Translations under genes and position numbers: made by a program
The notes under the pieces: model-generated
The model's input: the letters and a program-made list of their open reading frames with translations, nothing else
What the model was told of the DNA's origin: nothing
Database searches by the model: none
Origin: Ahrensia sp.
GTDB taxonomy: Bacteria > Pseudomonadota > Alphaproteobacteria > Rhizobiales > Rhizobiaceae
Direction: 5' to 3'
Length of the DNA stretch: 64,000 bases
Assembly (NCBI GenBank): GCA_002698425.1
Contig: NZXU01000009.1
Span: 10,434 to 74,433 of the forward strand
Shown: positions 25,331-33,958 of the stretch, one piece after another
Layout: each line of letters opens with the position of its first letter
Position numbering within the stretch: the stretch's first letter is position 1

Positions 25331-26317
25331 TTGCGCAACATCATGAAAACACTCATGGGGGGCGTGGCCGTCGCGGTCATGAGCCTTTCAACGTCCGCCG
25401 CCTTCGCGCAGGACAAGGTCGAACTGATCTATTCGGATACGGTTCCGGAAAGCGACATCCGGTCGGAGACGCTGAAAACGGCGTTCGGCGAGTGCCTCGG
25501 CGACGGATTCGACTTCAAGCCCTATTTCGGCGCGACGCTGTTCAAGCAGGGCACCGAACTGACCGCCATGCAGCGCGGCAATCTCGATATGGGCGCGCTG
25601 GCCGTCTATGATTTCTACAACCAGGTGCCGCACACCGCGATCCTCGGCACTGCCTATCTCTTCAAGAGCTACGATCACATGCGCCAGGTCTGGGCGTCCG
25701 GCGTGCTCGACGATCTCGCGCAGGAAGTCGCAGACAAGGCCAAGGTCAAGATCCTCGCCAATCCCTATATCGGCACCCGCCACGTCAACATCAAAGGCGA
25801 CAAGAAGGTCATGACGCCGGCCGATCTCGACGGCGTGAAGCTGCGCATGCCGGGCGGCGAGGGCTGGCAGTTCGTCGGCGAGGCGCTTGGCGCCAATCCG
25901 ACGCCGCTCGCCTTCACTGAAGTCTACACCGCGCTGCAGACCGGCGCGATCGACGGTCAGGACAATCCGCTTCCCGCCGACAAGGCGATGAAGTTCTACG
26001 AGGTGACCGACCAGATCATCCTCACCGGCCATCTGGTCGCCAACAACCAGTTCTCGATCTCGATGTCCAAGTGGAACTCGATGAACGAGGAACAGCAGGC
26101 CAAGGTTCAGGAATGCGCCATCAATTTCGAGAAGGCGCTCGACAAGGTCACGCTCGACCAGGAAGCCGAGCTGGTCGACTTCTTCAAGGGCGAAGGCCTG
26201 CAGGTCTACGAACCCGACAAGGAAGCGTTCCGCAACCATGTGCTCGATGCCTACAAGGCGTCCAAATACTCCGCCGACTGGCCGGAAGGCCTTCTCGAGA
26301 AGATCAACGAACTCTAA
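25331..26317 (+). CDS. dctP: TRAP transporter solute-binding protein DctP
   Basis: A 328-residue periplasmic protein; signal peptide ends at AAFAQ. It shows YFGATLFKQGTELTAMQRGNLDMG and the DGQDNPLP loop. TTG 25331 lies 5 bases after GGGAGGAA; the ATG at 25343 would be too far from it. Unlike the other three copies it directly precedes dctQ and dctM, so it is the cognate binding protein of this TRAP system. Closely similar to the copy at 39821 (both have DKVELIYSDT and a cysteine near residue 49 of the mature region). Confidence 0.92.
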   Translation: MRNIMKTLMGGVAVAVMSLSTSAAFAQDKVELIYSDTVPESDIRSETLKTAFGECLGDGFDFKPYFGATLFKQGTELTAMQRGNLDMGALAVYDFYNQVPHTAILGTAYLFKSYDHMRQVWASGVLDDLAQEVADKAKVKILANPYIGTRHVNIKGDKKVMTPADLDGVKLRMPGGEGWQFVGEALGANPTPLAFTEVYTALQTGAIDGQDNPLPADKAMKFYEVTDQIILTGHLVANNQFSISMSKWNSMNEEQQAKVQECAINFEKALDKVTLDQEAELVDFFKGEGLQVYEPDKEAFRNHVLDAYKASKYSADWPEGLLEKINEL

Positions 26318-26374
26318 TCGCCAATCCGTCCGGCGGCTTTGCCCGCCGGACGCGAAACCTGCCGGAAACACGAA

Positions 26375-26896
26375 ATGGAAGCATTCTCGACCTTACGCGA
26401 CTGGCTGGGACGCCGGGCGGAAGAACTGCTCGCCCTCATATTGGCCAGCCTCTTCATCACGTTCCTGATCCAGATCGTGTTCCGCTATTTCCTGAACTTG
26501 CCGCTCGGCTGGACGATCGAGTTCGTTTCGATCGCGTGGCTGTGGGGAATCCTGTTCGGCTATGCCTTCGTCACGCGCGACGCAGAGATCATACGCCTCG
26601 ATATCGTCTACGGCGCGGTGCCGGTCGGCGCGCAGCGGGCGATGGACGCCGTGACGGGGCTGGTTTGCGCCGGGATATTCCTGTGGTCGCTGCCCAATGT
26701 CTGGGAATACGTCACCTTCATGAAAATCGAGAAGACCGCCTATATGCGGATTCCATTCAACTACGTCTTTTCCATCTACATCCCGTTCGCCATCGCCGTC
26801 GCCATTCGCTGCCTCATCAATGTCTGGCAAGCTATCCGCGGCACGCATCCAAAATATGCCACGGGCTCAGGCGCGGAAGGTCACGACTATGACTGA
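26375..26896 (+). CDS. dctQ: TRAP transporter small permease DctQ
   Basis: A 173-residue membrane protein with four hydrophobic helices (starting LLALILASLFITFLIQIVF) and the conserved Arg in FRYFLNLPLGWTIEF. ATG 26375 is taken as start. It overlaps dctM by 8 bases. It bridges the binding protein and the large permease. Confidence 0.9.
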   Translation: MEAFSTLRDWLGRRAEELLALILASLFITFLIQIVFRYFLNLPLGWTIEFVSIAWLWGILFGYAFVTRDAEIIRLDIVYGAVPVGAQRAMDAVTGLVCAGIFLWSLPNVWEYVTFMKIEKTAYMRIPFNYVFSIYIPFAIAVAIRCLINVWQAIRGTHPKYATGSGAEGHDYD

Positions 26897-28184
26897 TCCT
26901 TTCGTCATTTCGCTCGTTCTCATCGTCGCGCTTTCGCTCGGGGGCCTGTCGATCGGTGTCGCCATGGTCTGCGGATCGACGGTCTATCTGGCGCTGAAGG
27001 GTTTTGATCCGTCCATCGCCGCCGAGACGCTTCTCCAGGGTCTGCTCAACAGCTACACTTTGCTGGCGATCCCGCTCTTCATCCTCGCCGCGGACATCAT
27101 GAATGTCGGCAGTCTCGCCGACCGGCTGCTGCGATTCTGTCAGGCGCTGGTCGGACGCTTCCGCGGCGGGCTCGGGCACGTCAACGTCGTCTCGTCGCTG
27201 ATCTTTTCCGGCATGTCCGGATCCGCCGTCGCCGATGCTGTCGGGATGGGCCGCATCATCATCAACATGATGACCAAGGACGGCAAATATTCGAAGAGCT
27301 ACGCCGCCGCGATCACCGCCGCCACGGCGACGATCGGGCCGATCATTCCGCCATCCATTCCGATGGTGCTCTACGCGCTCGTCTCCGACCAGTCCGTCGG
27401 CTACCTCTTCGCCGCCGGCATGGCGCCCGGCCTGCTGATGGGCCTGATGATGGGCGTGACCAACTTCATGGTCGCCCGCAAGCGCGGCTTCCCGGTGGAC
27501 GACAGCGTGCCGCTGGCGGAGATGCCGCGCGTGACGTTCCAGGCTTTTCCAGCACTGATGCTGCCGGTCATCCTGCTGGGCGGCATCTATAGCGGTGTCG
27601 TCACGCCGACCGAGGCGGCGGCGGTCGCAGCCTTTTATGCGCTGGTGATTTCGGTCGTCTTCTACCGGTCGGTGTCGCCGGGCCAGTTCTATCGCACATT
27701 GGCCAACAGTTCGCGATCGACCGCATCGGTCGGCATCCTGATCGCCGGCGCGCTGACCTTCAATTACGTGATCACCCGCGAGAACGTTCCCAACACGCTG
27801 GCGGATTTCCTCGCCCAGTTCGAATTGACGAAATGGGGCTTCCTGATCGCGATCAACATCCTGATCCTGGCGCTCGGCTGCATTCTTGAAGGCGGCGCGA
27901 TCCTGCTGATCATCGTGCCGATCTTCATACCGACGGCGCAGGCGCTGGGCGTCGACCTGATCCATTTCGGCGTCGTCATCGTGGTCAACGCCATGCTCGG
28001 CCTCGTCACGCCACCATACGGATTGCTGCTCTTCATCGTCGCGAACATAACCGGGCAACCCATGGCGCGCATCGTCAGGGATTTGTTGCCCTTCCTCGTG
28101 GCGCTGTTTGGCGCGCTTGCCTTCATCACCTTCGTGCCGGACTTCGTGCTCTTCCTGCCGCGTCTGCTCGGCTACAACGGCTAA
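26889..28184 (+). CDS. dctM: TRAP transporter large permease DctM
   Basis: A 431-residue inner-membrane protein with about twelve helices. Typical DctM blocks: AIPLFILAADIMN, SLIFSGMSGSAVADAVGMG, ATIGPIIPPSIPMVLYA, TPTEAAAVAAFYAL and TPPYGLLLF. It carries the substrate across the membrane using the sodium gradient. The only DctM in the window although there are four DctP proteins. Confidence 0.94.
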   Translation: MTDPFVISLVLIVALSLGGLSIGVAMVCGSTVYLALKGFDPSIAAETLLQGLLNSYTLLAIPLFILAADIMNVGSLADRLLRFCQALVGRFRGGLGHVNVVSSLIFSGMSGSAVADAVGMGRIIINMMTKDGKYSKSYAAAITAATATIGPIIPPSIPMVLYALVSDQSVGYLFAAGMAPGLLMGLMMGVTNFMVARKRGFPVDDSVPLAEMPRVTFQAFPALMLPVILLGGIYSGVVTPTEAAAVAAFYALVISVVFYRSVSPGQFYRTLANSSRSTASVGILIAGALTFNYVITRENVPNTLADFLAQFELTKWGFLIAINILILALGCILEGGAILLIIVPIFIPTAQALGVDLIHFGVVIVVNAMLGLVTPPYGLLLFIVANITGQPMARIVRDLLPFLVALFGALAFITFVPDFVLFLPRLLGYNG

Positions 28185-28197
28185 AACAGGAAAACCA

Positions 28198-29127
28198 ATG
28201 ATCAACCCCGAACTCGAAGCCTTTCTGGACGTCTGGAACCGGAGCTGGACCGTCCTGCCCGCCGGCGCGACCCCGAAGGAACGGCGTATCCTGTTCGAAT
28301 ATATAGCCGATGACATGGCGCTTCCGCGCCCGGATGGCGTGCAGACCTCGGCCCGGTTCGTCCCGAGCGGCGACCGTCTCGTCACCATCCGGGTCGACCG
28401 CCACGAGGATGGCGGCACGCAGCCCTGCCTCGTCTACATGCATGGCGGGGCGTGGATGCAGGGTAGCCCGATGACGCATGCCGACATCACCATGCGCATC
28501 GCCGCTGCGAACCGGCAGACCGTGATCAGCGTCGACTACGCCTTGGCGCCGGAACACCCGTTCCCGCAGGCGGTTCATGAATGCCGCGACACGGTGCTCT
28601 GGCTGCATGACCATGCCGGCGACCTGGGAATCGACGCGTCGAAGATCGCCATCGGTGGCGACAGCGCCGGCGGCAACCTGGCGGCCGCTGTGACGCTGCT
28701 GCTGCGCGGCACGCCGCATGCGCCGATGGCGCAACTGCTCATCTATCCCGGCACGACCTTCGACATGGACCTGCCGTCCTACACCGAAAACGCCGATGCG
28801 CCGCTTCTGAACGTTCGCGGCATGCCGGCGGTCAATGCGATGTATGTCCCGGACGAAAGCGAGCGCCGCAATCCGCTCGCCGCGCCGCTGCATGCGGAAA
28901 GCCATGCCGACCTGCCGCCGGCCCTGATCTGCGTCGCCCAGTACGATCCGTTGCGCGACGACGGCTATGCGTATGCCGACAAGCTGCGCGCCGCCGGCGT
29001 ACCCGTGGAATTCGACGCGGGCGAGGGGCTGATCCACGGCTATCTGCGGGCGATGGAATATTGCGCGGCCTCGCGCGACCGCCTCGACAGGATGTGCCGC
29101 TGGCTGGCGGAGCGCTACGCGGCCTGA
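28198..29127 (+). CDS. α/β-Hydrolase, HSL (BD-FAE-like) family esterase
   Basis: A 309-residue hydrolase with the oxyanion-hole motif HGGAW (residues 82-86), nucleophile Ser156 in GGDSAGGN, Asp in QYDPLRDDG and His in GLIHGY. Cytoplasmic: no signal peptide. It hydrolyses small carboxylic esters. In an operon with quinate/shikimate dehydrogenase and TRAP genes, an ester or lactone of a quinate-like acid is a reasonable but unproven substrate. Confidence 0.88.
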   Translation: MINPELEAFLDVWNRSWTVLPAGATPKERRILFEYIADDMALPRPDGVQTSARFVPSGDRLVTIRVDRHEDGGTQPCLVYMHGGAWMQGSPMTHADITMRIAAANRQTVISVDYALAPEHPFPQAVHECRDTVLWLHDHAGDLGIDASKIAIGGDSAGGNLAAAVTLLLRGTPHAPMAQLLIYPGTTFDMDLPSYTENADAPLLNVRGMPAVNAMYVPDESERRNPLAAPLHAESHADLPPALICVAQYDPLRDDGYAYADKLRAAGVPVEFDAGEGLIHGYLRAMEYCAASRDRLDRMCRWLAERYAA

Positions 29128-29128
29128 C

Positions 29129-29611
29129 ATGGAACCGCCTGCCGCCGTCATGCCGACCGAGCCCGGCCTGGCATTCGCGTTCCTCATTCGGGCCGAAATC
29201 GGCGAGGCGCGGTCCGGCGGTCGGTCGCCGAAAGGCGAAAGGCTGCACGTTCCGATAACCGGCGGCACGGTAAATGGGCCGATGCTGACCGGGACCATCG
29301 CGCCGGGCGGGTCGGACTGGCCGCTTGTCCGTCTTGACGGCACGTCTGAAATCAGCGCGCGCTACAGCATCGTCGCGTCGGACGGGACGCCGATCATGGT
29401 GCGCAATGACGGGCTGCGCGTGTCGTCGCCCGAGGTACTGGCCCGCTTGCGGGCAGGCGAGGCGGTGGATCCGTCCGAATTCTACTTCCGCTCGGTTCCG
29501 GTCTTCGAGGCGCCGGACGGGCCGCATGGCTGGCTGAACGACACGGTGTTCGTCGCCAGCGTGTGCCGCGACGGGGCCGATGTCGTGATCGCGGTCTACC
29601 GCGTCACCTGA
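29129..29611 (+). CDS. DUF3237 family protein
   Basis: A 160-residue protein with the DUF3237 pattern: LAFAFLIRAEIGEA, PITGGTVNGPMLTGTIAPGGSDW, ISARYSI, MVRNDGLRV, DPSEFYFRSVPVFEAPDG and WLNDTVFVA. Function not established; members are frequent in aromatic and terpenoid catabolic operons. It starts one base after the esterase stop and is the last gene of the operon, converging on the dehydroquinase gene 13 bases away. Confidence 0.85.
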   Translation: MEPPAAVMPTEPGLAFAFLIRAEIGEARSGGRSPKGERLHVPITGGTVNGPMLTGTIAPGGSDWPLVRLDGTSEISARYSIVASDGTPIMVRNDGLRVSSPEVLARLRAGEAVDPSEFYFRSVPVFEAPDGPHGWLNDTVFVASVCRDGADVVIAVYRVT

Positions 29612-29624
29612 CGGCGCCCGCGGA

Positions 29625-30071
29625 TCACGTGTCTTCGAGCGACAGCATGTCGACCATGGCGCCCATGGCCATGCGATATCCAGAAGGGCCGAGCCCGGCT
29701 ATCACCGCCGTGGCGACGCGTGACACCAGCGAATTGTGATAGATCGCCTCGCGGCGATGGATGTTGGAGATGTGCAGCTCGATAATCGGGCCGGGGAACA
29801 TCTTCAGCGCGTCCAGGATGGCGATCGAGGTGAAGGTGAATGCGGCCGGATTGATGACGATCCCGCCGGCTGACGCATCGATCGCCTCATGGACCCATTC
29901 GATGATTTCATATTCGCGGTTCGACTGTCGAAATTCCACCGGGATGGAGCCGGCGGCTGCGCGGCACATGGCTTCGACCTCGGCAAGCGTCGTGTGGCCG
30001 TAGATTTCGGGTTCGCGAGTCCCAAGCCTGTTCAGGTTCGGGCCGTTCAGGACGTAAATGGAATTTGCCAT
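29625..30071 (-). CDS. Type II 3-dehydroquinate dehydratase-like protein
   Basis: A 148-residue protein of type II dehydroquinase length and fold, with NGPNLNRLGTREPEIYG (Asn, Arg and the catalytic Tyr) and ELHISNIH. Several otherwise conserved positions differ: QSNHEG is QSNREY, GAYTHTS is AAFTFTS (His to Phe), and the Arg four residues after the conserved RE motif's Arg is Tyr (RREAIYHNS). The catalytic Tyr and loop Arg remain. It may be a catabolic QuiB-like enzyme with relaxed specificity or act on a related cyclic compound. Transcribed leftward after dctP at 30213, with a hairpin between. Confidence 0.85.
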   Translation of the reverse strand: MANSIYVLNGPNLNRLGTREPEIYGHTTLAEVEAMCRAAAGSIPVEFRQSNREYEIIEWVHEAIDASAGGIVINPAAFTFTSIAILDALKMFPGPIIELHISNIHRREAIYHNSLVSRVATAVIAGLGPSGYRMAMGAMVDMLSLEDT

Positions 30072-30171
30072 CGAGCGCTACCGGGGTTTGGGATGCCTGC
30101 GCCCGTCGGCGCGTCCGCACAGAAAGGCGGCGGACCGGAAATGTCGGGTGCAGGCTGATACAGGATTGAAG

Positions 30172-30197
30172 AACGGGCAGGCCGACACCTGCCCGTT
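30172..30197. terminator. Hairpin between dctP and the dehydroquinase-like gene
   Basis: AACGGGCAGG, six-base loop, CCTGCCCGTT: a perfect 10-bp stem in the 141-bp gap between two leftward genes. T-rich sequence after the stem is weak on either strand, so it may be a partial terminator or an RNA-stabilising element that lowers expression of the distal gene. Confidence 0.55.
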
Positions 30198-30212
30198 TGT
30201 TCGAAGGTCAGA

Positions 30213-31202
30213 TCATTCGACCGCGTTGATCCGGTCGACGATTCCCTCCGGCCAATCCTTTGCAAGATCGGATTTGAGGTATTTGTCCTGTGCGAATGCC
30301 CGGAACGCGTCGACGTCCGGCTTGTAGAGCTTCAACCCCTCGCTTTCGAAGAATGCCGCCAGTTCGGCCTCGCGGTTGAGGTGCTGTTCGGTGCTCCAGG
30401 CGATGGCGTCATCGGCGGCTTTCTGCACCGTGTCCTGCTGCTCGGGCGACAGCTTGTTCCACGTGTCGAGCGAGATGGTCAGCAGGTCGAAGCCGATCAG
30501 ATGCGAAGTCAGCACGATCTGCTTCATGACCTCGTAGAACTTCATGTTCTGGACGTTGGGAAGCGGATTGTCCTGACCGTCGATCGCCCCGGTCTGCAAG
30601 GCGGTGTAGACCTCGGCATAGGCGACCGGCACGGGGTTTGCGCCAAGCGCGGAACCGAGGAACTGCCAGGCTTCGCCGCCCGGCATCCGGAGTTTGATGC
30701 CGGACATGTCTTCGGGCGTCTTGATTTCCTTGTCCAGGTTGAGACCGACCTGGCGCGTGCCGAAGAAGGTCGGACCGAGAATCTTCACGCTGAGCTGGTC
30801 TTCGACCATCTGCGTCATTTCCTTGCCGACATCGCTGGCGAAGAAGGCGCGCAGATGAGCGGCGTCGCGGAACAGATAGGCCGAGGTTACGACCGAAAAT
30901 GCGGGAACCTGGTTGGCGATGTCCTGCGGCGCGATATTGCCCATTTCGAGATTGCCGCGCTGCAGGGCGACGAGTTCTGTACCCTGCTTGAACAGCGTGC
31001 CGCCGTAGTAGCCGTTGAAGGCGAAGTCGTCGCCGATTGCATCGGAGAACTTCTTCATCATCTCCGCGCGGATATCCTGCGGGGAGAACACCGCCGAGAA
31101 GTTGAGTTCGATCTTGTCCTGGGCGGCCGCGAAGGTCGCGGAACCCGCCAGCGCGGCGGTCATGCCGGCGGCCATCAGTGCACGTCTGGTGAATTTCATC
31201 AT
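30213..31202 (-). CDS. dctP: TRAP transporter solute-binding protein DctP
   Basis: A 329-residue periplasmic protein. The signal peptide contains an Arg pair (KFTRRALMAAGMTAALAGS), Tat-like but lacking the full consensus, and cleavage is expected near FAAAQ. Mature part: YYGGTLFKQGTELVALQRGNLEMG and DGQDNPLP. ATG 31202 follows GGGAGGA by four bases. No membrane genes adjoin. It is divergent from the first GntR gene. Confidence 0.9.
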   Translation of the reverse strand: MMKFTRRALMAAGMTAALAGSATFAAAQDKIELNFSAVFSPQDIRAEMMKKFSDAIGDDFAFNGYYGGTLFKQGTELVALQRGNLEMGNIAPQDIANQVPAFSVVTSAYLFRDAAHLRAFFASDVGKEMTQMVEDQLSVKILGPTFFGTRQVGLNLDKEIKTPEDMSGIKLRMPGGEAWQFLGSALGANPVPVAYAEVYTALQTGAIDGQDNPLPNVQNMKFYEVMKQIVLTSHLIGFDLLTISLDTWNKLSPEQQDTVQKAADDAIAWSTEQHLNREAELAAFFESEGLKLYKPDVDAFRAFAQDKYLKSDLAKDWPEGIVDRINAVE

Positions 31203-31299
31203 GGCATTCCTCCCGGGCCATTCGAGTTCAGAAACAGCGGATCCTTCGGACCTGCGCCGTTCCGGGAAACTGCCATTCGACAAATCGCGGATCAATAGG

Positions 31300-31332
31300 T
31301 ATTTTCAATAATCTCATATGAAACTGAAAATA
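31300..31332. promoter_or_regulatory. Candidate GntR operator between dctP and gntR-1
   Basis: Inverted repeat TATTTTCA, 17 bases, TGAAAATA, with a second palindrome TCATATGA at the centre. It sits in the A+T-rich 180-bp gap between the divergent dctP (start 31202) and GntR (start 31383) genes. Binding by the adjacent GntR protein is inference. Confidence 0.45.
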
Positions 31333-31382
31333 TCATCATATCCCGCGCTTGCCTGACAGGCGCTTGGCGGTAGAATGGGCAG

Positions 31383-32072
31383 ATGAACACGGCGAATCCT
31401 GAAATCACCCATCTGGGCGGGGAGACGGCCGGCGAAATCGCCTACCGCCAGATCCGCCGCGATATCGTCTTCGGTACGCTTGCGCCCGGAACGCGCCTGC
31501 GCCTCGACAGGCTGAAGGATCCGTATCTGGTCAGCGTCAGCACGTTGCGGGAGATCTTCAACCGCCTCGCTTCGGAACGCTTCGTCGTCGCGGAGGACCA
31601 GAGGGGGTTTCGCGTGTCGCCCGTGTCGCAAGGTCATTTCCGCGAGATTGCCGGCATGCGCGAGCTTCTGGAGGCGCATGCGCTGCGGCAATCTTTCGAA
31701 CGCGGCGATATCGAATGGGAGAGCCAGGTCGTGGCCGCCCATTACAAGCTGGCAAAGATGGAAGCCCTGATCGAGGCGGGGGACGCCGACCATACCGAAG
31801 CCTGGAAGCGCTATGACCGGGAGTTCCACGCCGCGCTGATCGCCGCATGCGGCTCCAAAGCGCTGATGGAGACGCATCGCGGCATCTTCGATCACTATCT
31901 GCGATACCAGATCGTCGCGGTGATCTATCGCGGAGAAGCCGCATCACAGGAGCACCGGCAATTGATGGAATGCGCCCTGTCGCGCGATGCCGGGACGGCC
32001 GCGGCGATCCTTGCCCGGCACATTCGCGCCTGCGTGGACCATACGCTCGACAACGGGCTGCTTTCCGCATGA
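31383..32072 (+). CDS. GntR family transcriptional regulator, FCD type
   Basis: A 229-residue regulator: N-terminal winged helix (about residues 15-80; QIRRDIVFGTLAPGTRLRLDRL, VSVSTLREIFNRL) and C-terminal all-helical FCD ligand domain (about 90-220) with the metal/ligand residues in WKRYDREFHAALIAACG and EHRQLMECAL. It is a close paralogue of the next gene, 44 bases downstream. Divergent from an orphan dctP. FCD regulators usually sense sugar acids or organic acids. Confidence 0.9.
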   Translation: MNTANPEITHLGGETAGEIAYRQIRRDIVFGTLAPGTRLRLDRLKDPYLVSVSTLREIFNRLASERFVVAEDQRGFRVSPVSQGHFREIAGMRELLEAHALRQSFERGDIEWESQVVAAHYKLAKMEALIEAGDADHTEAWKRYDREFHAALIAACGSKALMETHRGIFDHYLRYQIVAVIYRGEAASQEHRQLMECALSRDAGTAAAILARHIRACVDHTLDNGLLSA

Positions 32073-32115
32073 GTGCCGGATCGCCCACTTCCGTTGGCGG
32101 GTCGGGAGCCTCCGG

Positions 32116-32802
32116 ATGAAGAGAGAAGCGCCGCCAATCGCAAGCCCCGCCGTCCCCACGATCGCCGAAAGCGCCTATGCGCGCATCCGCACCGACATCA
32201 TTTTCGGCGTTCTGCCGCCGGGTCGCCGGCTGCGGCTCGAGAAACTCAAGAAGGACTACGGCGCAAGCGTCAGTACGTTGCGCGAAATCCTGAACCGGCT
32301 GTCGTCGGAAACGCTGGTCGTGGCGGAGGGGCAGCGCGGCTTCGAGGTCGCGCCGGTTTCGCCGGAACATCTGCGGGAAATCGCCGATCTCAGGCTGCTG
32401 CTCGAAGGCCATGCGCTGGAGCAGTCCTTCGCGGCGGGCGATGTGGAATGGGAAGGCCGCGTCGTCGCGGCGCATCACAAGCTGGCCGGCTTGGAGCGCC
32501 GCATGAAGGACGGGGACTACAGCGAGGTGCAGACCTGGAAGCGATATGACTGGGAGTTCCATCAGGCGCTGATATCGGCGTGCGGGTCCGAAGTGCTCAT
32601 GGAGACACATGCGTCTGTTTTCGACCAGTATCTGCGCTACCAGCTTATCGCATTGTCGTTTCGCGGCGACATCGCGTCGGCAGAGCATTTGGCGCTTCGA
32701 GACTGCGCGCTCGCGAAGGATGCCGCCAAGGCCCGGGACGTGCTCACGCGGCATATTCTCGGCGGCGTCGAGCACGCGTTGGAGGGCGGGCTGAAGCTTT
32801 AG
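32116..32802 (+). CDS. GntR family transcriptional regulator, FCD type
   Basis: A 228-residue regulator with the same layout as its neighbour (RIRTDIIFGVLPPGRRLRLEKL, SVSTLREILNRLSSE, WKRYDWEFHQALISACGSEVLMETH). Matching motifs and equal length show a tandem duplication. No strong ribosome site (GGGAGCC). The SDR gene at 33005 lies downstream in the same direction, separated by 202 bases. Confidence 0.9.
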   Translation: MKREAPPIASPAVPTIAESAYARIRTDIIFGVLPPGRRLRLEKLKKDYGASVSTLREILNRLSSETLVVAEGQRGFEVAPVSPEHLREIADLRLLLEGHALEQSFAAGDVEWEGRVVAAHHKLAGLERRMKDGDYSEVQTWKRYDWEFHQALISACGSEVLMETHASVFDQYLRYQLIALSFRGDIASAEHLALRDCALAKDAAKARDVLTRHILGGVEHALEGGLKL

Positions 32803-33004
32803 GACGGATATCAGGAGCCGATGCTTCCCGAGAGGTGATCCCGTACCGCCTTTCGGCGGCTCGAAGTCGCAGATGTGGGTGGTTCATTCTCCCGACGTCC
32901 TGTCGTCGCTCAACCTGAATTCCAAGCCTTCGAACCAAATCCGGAACATGCGTGTCAGCCGCATTCTGCGCCGGTGAATTTCGAACTCAACGGGAACCCG
33001 ATCC

Positions 33005-33754
33005 ATGGAAACAAGAAAAGAAGACCGCGTTCGATTGGGCCTTCAGGGGCGCGTGGCTGTCGTTACCGGCGGGGAAGGGGGTATCGGCCGCGCCTTCGTG
33101 CAACGCTGCATTTCGGAAGAGGCGATCCCCGTGATCTGGGACATCGGCGGGACGCAGCACTTTGGCGATCGGGTCAGGTCGATCGCTTGCAATGTGTCCG
33201 ATCCCGACTCCGTTTCCAACGCGGCGAGGGAGACGCTCGAACACTATGGCCGGGTCGATATTCTGGTGAATGCTGCCGGCATAACCGGACCCAGCCTGCC
33301 GGTCGCGGACTATCCGCTCGATGCATGGGAGAAGGTGTTCGCCGTCAACATGACCGGAGCCTTTCTGTGCACCAAGGCGCTGCTGGATAGCATGAAAGAC
33401 CAGCGCTACGGACGTATCGTCAATGTCGCCTCGGTCGCGGGTAAAGAGGGCAATCCGAACCAGTCGGCTTACTCGGCATCGAAGGCGGCGCTCATTGCCT
33501 TCACGAAAAGCCTTGGCAAGGAACTGGTGGATTTCGGCGTTCTGGCAAATTGCGTTGCGCCGACCATCATCAAAACAGAACTCCTCGAACAGATCGGCCA
33601 GGCGCAACTCGATGCGATGCTGGACAAGATCCCGCTGGGCCGTGCCGGCATGCCCGAAGAGGCCGCCGCCGCAATTGCCTGGCTCGCATCCGACGAATGC
33701 AGCTTTTCGACGGGAGCCGTCTTCGATCTTTCGGGCGGCCGGGCGACCTATTGA
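33005..33754 (+). CDS. Short-chain dehydrogenase/reductase (SDR)
   Basis: A 249-residue classical SDR with TGGEGGIG, NAAG, catalytic Ser in NVASVAGKEG and Tyr-x3-Lys in AYSASKAAL. Probably oxidises a hydroxyl of a sugar-like or cyclic alcohol. It lies between the tandem GntR genes and a GntR-type palindrome at 33841, so it may belong to either unit. Confidence 0.88.
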   Translation: METRKEDRVRLGLQGRVAVVTGGEGGIGRAFVQRCISEEAIPVIWDIGGTQHFGDRVRSIACNVSDPDSVSNAARETLEHYGRVDILVNAAGITGPSLPVADYPLDAWEKVFAVNMTGAFLCTKALLDSMKDQRYGRIVNVASVAGKEGNPNQSAYSASKAALIAFTKSLGKELVDFGVLANCVAPTIIKTELLEQIGQAQLDAMLDKIPLGRAGMPEEAAAAIAWLASDECSFSTGAVFDLSGGRATY

Positions 33755-33840
33755 GGACAAGTTCCGACCTGTGCCGTTCCCAGTATTGGGTGCTCACACG
33801 TTGTGAACTGCTAAAGCCGCGGCATGGATACCCGCGCGCG

Positions 33841-33859
33841 TTGACATACAGTATGTCAA
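33841..33859. promoter_or_regulatory. GntR-type palindrome, site C
   Basis: TTGACATAC-A-GTATGTCAA, a perfect 9+1+9 inverted repeat about 100 bp before the start at 33959. The same core occurs at 36593, 39594 and 39614. The ATAC-n-GTAT centre is the kind bound by FCD-type GntR dimers. Confidence 0.7.
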
Positions 33860-33958
33860 ATGATTGAAGTGACCCGTGACGGCGGCTCGATGGATGTCGC
33901 GCAAGCCCATCGGCTTCGCAGGTCCGCCATGCCGTATCCGCAATAGGGAGATGACAGA

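Noticed and set aside
26832..28418. Leftward frame opposite dctM, Arg/His/Asp-rich
   Set aside because: Shadow of the DctM membrane helices; composition is not protein-like.
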